Shown here piece after piece: positions 16,407 through 19,315 of a DNA stretch of 19,315 nucleotides. The first letter of the stretch is position 1. Each line of letters begins with the position of its first letter. Origin of the DNA: an uncultured Leptolyngbya sp. (GTDB lineage: Bacteria > Cyanobacteriota > Cyanobacteriia > Phormidesmidales > Phormidesmidaceae). The notes beneath the pieces are model-generated. The model was given only the letters and a program-made list of their open reading frames with translations. It did not search any database and had not been told where the DNA came from. The stretch lies in the NCBI GenBank assembly GCA_937899365.1, contig CALBPH010000674.1, positions 1-19,315 of the forward strand, read 5' to 3'. The position numbers and the translations under genes were made by a program.

Positions 16407-16799
16407 ATGGAATCGAAGCTTCAACGCTTAATCGAACGTTACCAGCAGGGTGAACGTATGTTTCACGGTTGGGACTTAAGTGGCTGCGATTTGAGCCACT
16501 TGCAGCTGAGTGAGATCGATCTGAGCTATAGCGTCTTGAGTCAGGCCTGTTTAGTTGGCACAGATTTGGAATGGGCCATTTTGCGTGATGTGAATCTCAC
16601 AAATGCTAACTTGACCCACGCCCATCTGCACCGGGCCAATCTGCGGCGGGCTAATCTGACAACGGCCACCTTAAAACAAGCAGACCTCAGGGCCGCCGAT
16701 TTGAGCGGTGCCACTATCGTCAATACGATTTTTGATTATAGCAATCTGTGGGGAGCTATCGCTCCCAATGGGGTAAGCCCACTGCAGCAGGTCCGTTAG
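16407..16799 (+). CDS. Pentapeptide-repeat protein
   Basis: After a short helical start (MESKLQRLIERYQQGER) the 130-residue protein consists of tandem A(D/N)LxX-type pentapeptides (GCDLSHLQLSEIDLS..., ANLTHAHLHRANLRRANL..., ADLRAADLSGA), about residues 21-115, which fold as a right-handed quadrilateral beta-helix. There is no signal peptide, so it is probably cytoplasmic. Such proteins are very common in cyanobacteria and mostly of unknown role; a few act as gyrase-mimicking DNA analogues, but nothing here points to that. Its stop lies 5 bp from the stop of the convergent minus-strand gene, with no terminator between. Confidence 0.88.
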   Translation: MESKLQRLIERYQQGERMFHGWDLSGCDLSHLQLSEIDLSYSVLSQACLVGTDLEWAILRDVNLTNANLTHAHLHRANLRRANLTTATLKQADLRAADLSGATIVNTIFDYSNLWGAIAPNGVSPLQQVR

Positions 16800-16804
16800 G
16801 GCAT

Positions 16805-17569
16805 CTACTCTACCCGCAGACGTCGGGTAATGACCACCAGACCGTCTTCTCGGATCAATAGCCCGGACACCCAGAGATTATCGGCACTAGAAGGGGCATC
16901 ACCAAGCTTAAACAACCCACCGGCTGATAAAAGCTCTAAATCGATGGGGCGTGGAACAAAGAAATCTTCTGCGGTGGTGCCTTCTTCTAAGGCAGCCCCG
17001 AGTAAATAGCGTTCCCCCAGGGGCTCTTGCACAATGGCATCAAACCCATAGCTATCGCCGGGCACCGCCCGCTCCGGCAAAATCACGATGACGTCTGGAG
17101 CAGGGGTCGCAGAATTTAGCTGGTTGCGCTCCGATAAAATTTCTTGAAAGGTGATTTTGTCATCGACAAACTGCTGACGGGAGCGAATCACTGACTCTAG
17201 GGTGAGACGTCGAGGCGTCGTTTGGACTCCGTCAATATATGTCACCGTTTCGGCAACATAACCACCGTCAACTTCATCCCAGGACTGTAGCTCTACTCGA
17301 TAGCTCAGGGTGTCGTAGCGCTCCCATAGCTGGGGCAATGTGGCTTCTAGGGTGGCATAGCTAAAGCCGTCTTCGTTAGTGAAGTCATCGGCATAGAATG
17401 CCATCACGGCTTCTATGTCTTGGGCATTGGAGGCAGACTCAATCTGCTCTAGAGCACTGACTAGGGCGGCAGGCGCTGTTTCTGGAGACGCCGCTTGGAC
17501 CGGCGCACTCACTATACTCATCCCCAGCACACCCAGCGAAAGTAGAGACCAGCGGCAAGGATGAATCAT
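16805..17569 (-). CDS. Exported NTF2-like (SnoaL-type) protein
   Basis: The 254-residue protein begins MIHPCRWSLLSLGVLGMSIVSAPVQAAS, a clear signal peptide cleaved at about AQA/A, so it is periplasmic. The ATG at 17569 is chosen because of this signal and a GAGGAC ribosome-binding site 8 nt upstream; an open extension to 17671 has no such support. Residues about 36-135 (ALVSALEQIESASNAQDIEAVMAFYADDFTNEDG...LWERYDTLSYRVELQSW...YVAETVTYIDG) show the NTF2-like fold pattern. The C-terminal part (VIVILPERAVPGDSYGFDAIVQEPLGERYLLGAALEEG) looks like a beta-rich domain of unknown role. Its ligand or enzymatic activity is unknown. Confidence 0.78.
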   Translation of the reverse strand: MIHPCRWSLLSLGVLGMSIVSAPVQAASPETAPAALVSALEQIESASNAQDIEAVMAFYADDFTNEDGFSYATLEATLPQLWERYDTLSYRVELQSWDEVDGGYVAETVTYIDGVQTTPRRLTLESVIRSRQQFVDDKITFQEILSERNQLNSATPAPDVIVILPERAVPGDSYGFDAIVQEPLGERYLLGAALEEGTTAEDFFVPRPIDLELLSAGGLFKLGDAPSSADNLWVSGLLIREDGLVVITRRLRVE

Positions 17570-17836
17570 TAGTAAAGTCCTCGGTGACAATAGTCGTAAC
17601 GATAGGTAACACAGTGGGTAAATCAGCAAAAAGATACTATCTTGAAGCCACCCTGTCTGACCCACCAACACGATGACTCAGAAAGTGCTGCCCCATAAGC
17701 ACCAATTCAGCGGATAATAGCTTTTGGCTAAGTTACCCCCAAAGATAACCCTAGGCCCAATTTTTACAGTAGAAACAGCTAGCTCGCCTGATTTTTTGAC
17801 AGTAGCGGTTACTAGATGGCTTAGGTCTTTCACATT

Positions 17837-18922
17837 ATGGACGACAGACAAGGAAATGGTGAAGCCAATAAGGTCTTGATTGCCGCTAGTGGTACGGGTG
17901 GTCATCTTTTCCCTGCGATCGCAACCGCCGAAAAGCTCAACAGCACCATCGAATGGTTGGGAGTACCCGATCGTTTAGAAACCGAGCTTGTCCCCAAACA
18001 CTACCCCCTCCATACGGTCCGCATGGGTGGTGTTCAGGGCAAACTGGGCTTAGGCACATTAAAGATCCTGGCTCAATTTGTTCAAGCCACCTTGGCCACA
18101 CGTCGCCTGCTAAAACAGGGGGAGTTTCAAGGGGTGTTTACCACCGGGGGCTACATTGCCGCACCGGCCATTATTGCCGCCCGCAGTTTGGGCTTACCCG
18201 CCATATTGCACGAATCAAACGCTATGCCGGGTAAGGTCACACGCTGGCTCAGTCGCTGGTGTTCGCTGGTGGCCATTGGCTTTAACGAAACCCGCCAATA
18301 CTTACCAAAGCAGGCAAAGACAGAATGTGTGGGCACACCGGTGCGATCTCAGTTTTTGGCCGATAGCAATGCCAGCCTCACAGACCTAACCATCCCTGAC
18401 AACGCCCCCTTGATTGTGGTGGTCGGCGGCAGCCAGGGAGCTGTCGCCGTCAATAAATTAGTGCGGGCAGCAGCACCGGCCTGGTTTGACAAAGGCTGGT
18501 GGGTGGTTCACCAAACCGGCACCAACGATCCAGACACCGACAGTCTGAGTCACACCCAATATATTCACCGTCCTTTCTTTAAAAATGTGGCCGCCCTATT
18601 TAAGCGAGCCAATCTTGTCATTAGTCGGGCTGGGGCTGGCACCCTCACCGAGCTAGCCATGACCCACACCCCATCCATTTTGATTCCTTACCCGTTTGCA
18701 GCGGATGATCACCAAGCCTATAACGCCAACGCTTTTGGCTCAGTGGGGGCCAGCAAAGTTTACCGACAGTCAGACCTAAACGGCGACACTCTGAAAAACC
18801 AGGTTGTAACCCTGCTCGAGACACCAGAGGAACTAAACTGCATGAGGGTTGCAGCAGAAACCTTGGCCGTCAACGACAGTGCAGACCGGCTAGCCGAACT
18901 ATTGCAAAAAATGATGGGATAA
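17837..18922 (+). CDS. murG: UDP-GlcNAc:undecaprenyl-diphospho-muramoyl-pentapeptide GlcNAc transferase
   Basis: MurG adds GlcNAc to lipid I to make lipid II on the cytoplasmic face of the membrane, the last intracellular step of peptidoglycan synthesis. The 361-residue protein has the first glycine-rich loop SGTGGHLFPA (His23), GVPDRLETELVPKHYPLH, TTGGYIAAPAIIAARSLGLPAILHESNAMPGKVTRWL, the second loop VVGGSQGAVAVN, and the UDP-GlcNAc site SRAGAGTLTELAM followed by PSILIPYPFAADDHQAYNA. A TTGACA hexamer at 17796-17801 could be a -35 element, but no good -10 is seen at the right distance. Divergent from the NTF2-like gene (267-bp gap). No murein-cluster neighbours, as is usual in cyanobacteria. 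Confidence 0.93.
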   Translation: MDDRQGNGEANKVLIAASGTGGHLFPAIATAEKLNSTIEWLGVPDRLETELVPKHYPLHTVRMGGVQGKLGLGTLKILAQFVQATLATRRLLKQGEFQGVFTTGGYIAAPAIIAARSLGLPAILHESNAMPGKVTRWLSRWCSLVAIGFNETRQYLPKQAKTECVGTPVRSQFLADSNASLTDLTIPDNAPLIVVVGGSQGAVAVNKLVRAAAPAWFDKGWWVVHQTGTNDPDTDSLSHTQYIHRPFFKNVAALFKRANLVISRAGAGTLTELAMTHTPSILIPYPFAADDHQAYNANAFGSVGASKVYRQSDLNGDTLKNQVVTLLETPEELNCMRVAAETLAVNDSADRLAELLQKMMG

Positions 18923-19120
18923 CGCGCAATCAATACCCGCTGCTCAAGCCAGCCACTGAGTCTGGCACAACAGCTCCGGGCTGGTGGGACCAAATGTTTC
19001 AGAAAAATGCAACTTGAAAACCTAGCCGTTACTGACTTAAAGGATGAACCGATCAGTTAGACATGCTATTTGACAGGATCTTGCAGATAAAATCATCTCG
19101 AGGATCAGCAACGCCAAAAC

Positions 19121-19315
19121 CTAAGTACCGGCGGTAACGGTCAGCTGACCAACCATGCCCGCCTCGGCATGACCGGCAATCGAGCAGTGTAGCTCATAGG
19201 TCCCCGGTTTCTGGGGAATCAACACCCATTCAGCCTCGGCATTGGGTTTGAGTTCCAACTCATGGATAGCTCCCTTTACTTCAACCTGTCCTGCTTCCAC
19301 CTTCTGGGTCCAAAT
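19121..19315 (-). CDS. Cupredoxin-domain protein, C-terminal part (5' end outside window)
   Basis: Sixty-four residues before the TAG at 19121-19123 are visible, entering from the right edge in frame. They read GQVEVKGAIHELELKPNAEAEW then LIPQKPGTYELHC and SIAGHAEAGMVGQLTVTAGT. Cys, His and Met in C-x4-H-x4-M spacing are three of the four type 1 copper ligands; the first His would lie upstream of the window edge or nearby. The spacing fits sulfocyanin/auracyanin-like cupredoxins rather than plastocyanin (C-x2-H-x4-M). It is probably an exported electron-transfer or copper-binding protein. It is convergent with murG; the 198 bp between them hold no gene or clear terminator. Confidence 0.8.
   Translation of the reverse strand: MWTQKVEAGQVEVKGAIHELELKPNAEAEWVLIPQKPGTYELHCSIAGHAEAGMVGQLTVTAGT

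Noticed and set aside
17796..17824. Sigma-70 promoter of murG (TTGACA at 17796)
   Set aside because: No acceptable -10 hexamer at 16-18 bp, so it is not listed as a feature.
1..19315. tRNA, rRNA, CRISPR arrays, insertion sequences
   Set aside because: No cloverleaf-like segment, regularly spaced repeats, transposase motifs or long terminal inverted repeats were seen in the gaps.

Overview
The window is a stretch of a cyanobacterial chromosome. The support is psbV (the extrinsic cytochrome c-550 of photosystem II), a bacterial-type accD, a CyaC-type adenylate cyclase, pentapeptide-repeat and cupredoxin genes, and eight copies of the cyanobacterial HIP1 octamer GCGATCGC. About 0.3 copies would be expected by chance in this length. 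The genus cannot be fixed from the sequence. I see no tRNA, rRNA, CRISPR, insertion sequence or phage genes.

Layout. Positions 1-2381 (+) hold the 3' part of a B12-binding/radical SAM gene with a DUF2344 tail, followed by a small secreted protein of unknown function. Positions 2356-7813 all read on the minus strand, in transcription order: leuB, a small conserved-looking hypothetical, pilD (prepilin peptidase), accD, psbV with a strong intrinsic terminator, then a polyamine-type ABC substrate-binding lipoprotein (PotD-like). Positions 7890-9656 (+) hold a YqiA-like esterase and hisC. A perfect 28-bp palindrome follows, then a minus-strand hypothetical locus split by an in-frame stop, and a minus-strand GNAT acetyltransferase. 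Positions 11363-14764 (+) carry a large REC-GAF-GAF-histidine kinase-REC-adenylate cyclase protein (CyaC type). It converges on a small ECF-like sigma factor gene (-). Divergent from the sigma gene is a cytoplasmic protein with a peptidoglycan-binding-like repeat. The right end has a pentapeptide-repeat protein (+), a secreted NTF2-like protein (-), murG (+) and the C-terminal part of a cupredoxin (-, runs off the window).

The most striking observation is a cluster of damaged but otherwise well-preserved genes within about 8 kb. leuB has two in-frame TAG codons near its N-terminus. pilD has one in-frame TAG, after which 59 further sense codons of recognisable pilD continue in frame. The PotD-like gene has lost a short internal segment with a frame change. 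The hypothetical at 9729-10361 is split by an in-frame TAA. A fifth, weaker case is a strong ribosome-binding site plus ATG upstream of the sigma gene, in its frame but cut by a TAG. Possible explanations are recent gene decay (leucine synthesis, type IV pili and polyamine uptake would be hit, as in a host- or community-dependent cyanobacterium), base or assembly errors, or some stop read-through. Because TAG is also the commonest genuine terminator here (11 genes), global TAG reassignment is unlikely.

The remaining genes look intact: fatty-acid synthesis (accD), photosystem II (psbV), histidine synthesis (hisC), cell-wall precursor synthesis (murG) and cAMP signalling (cyaC).
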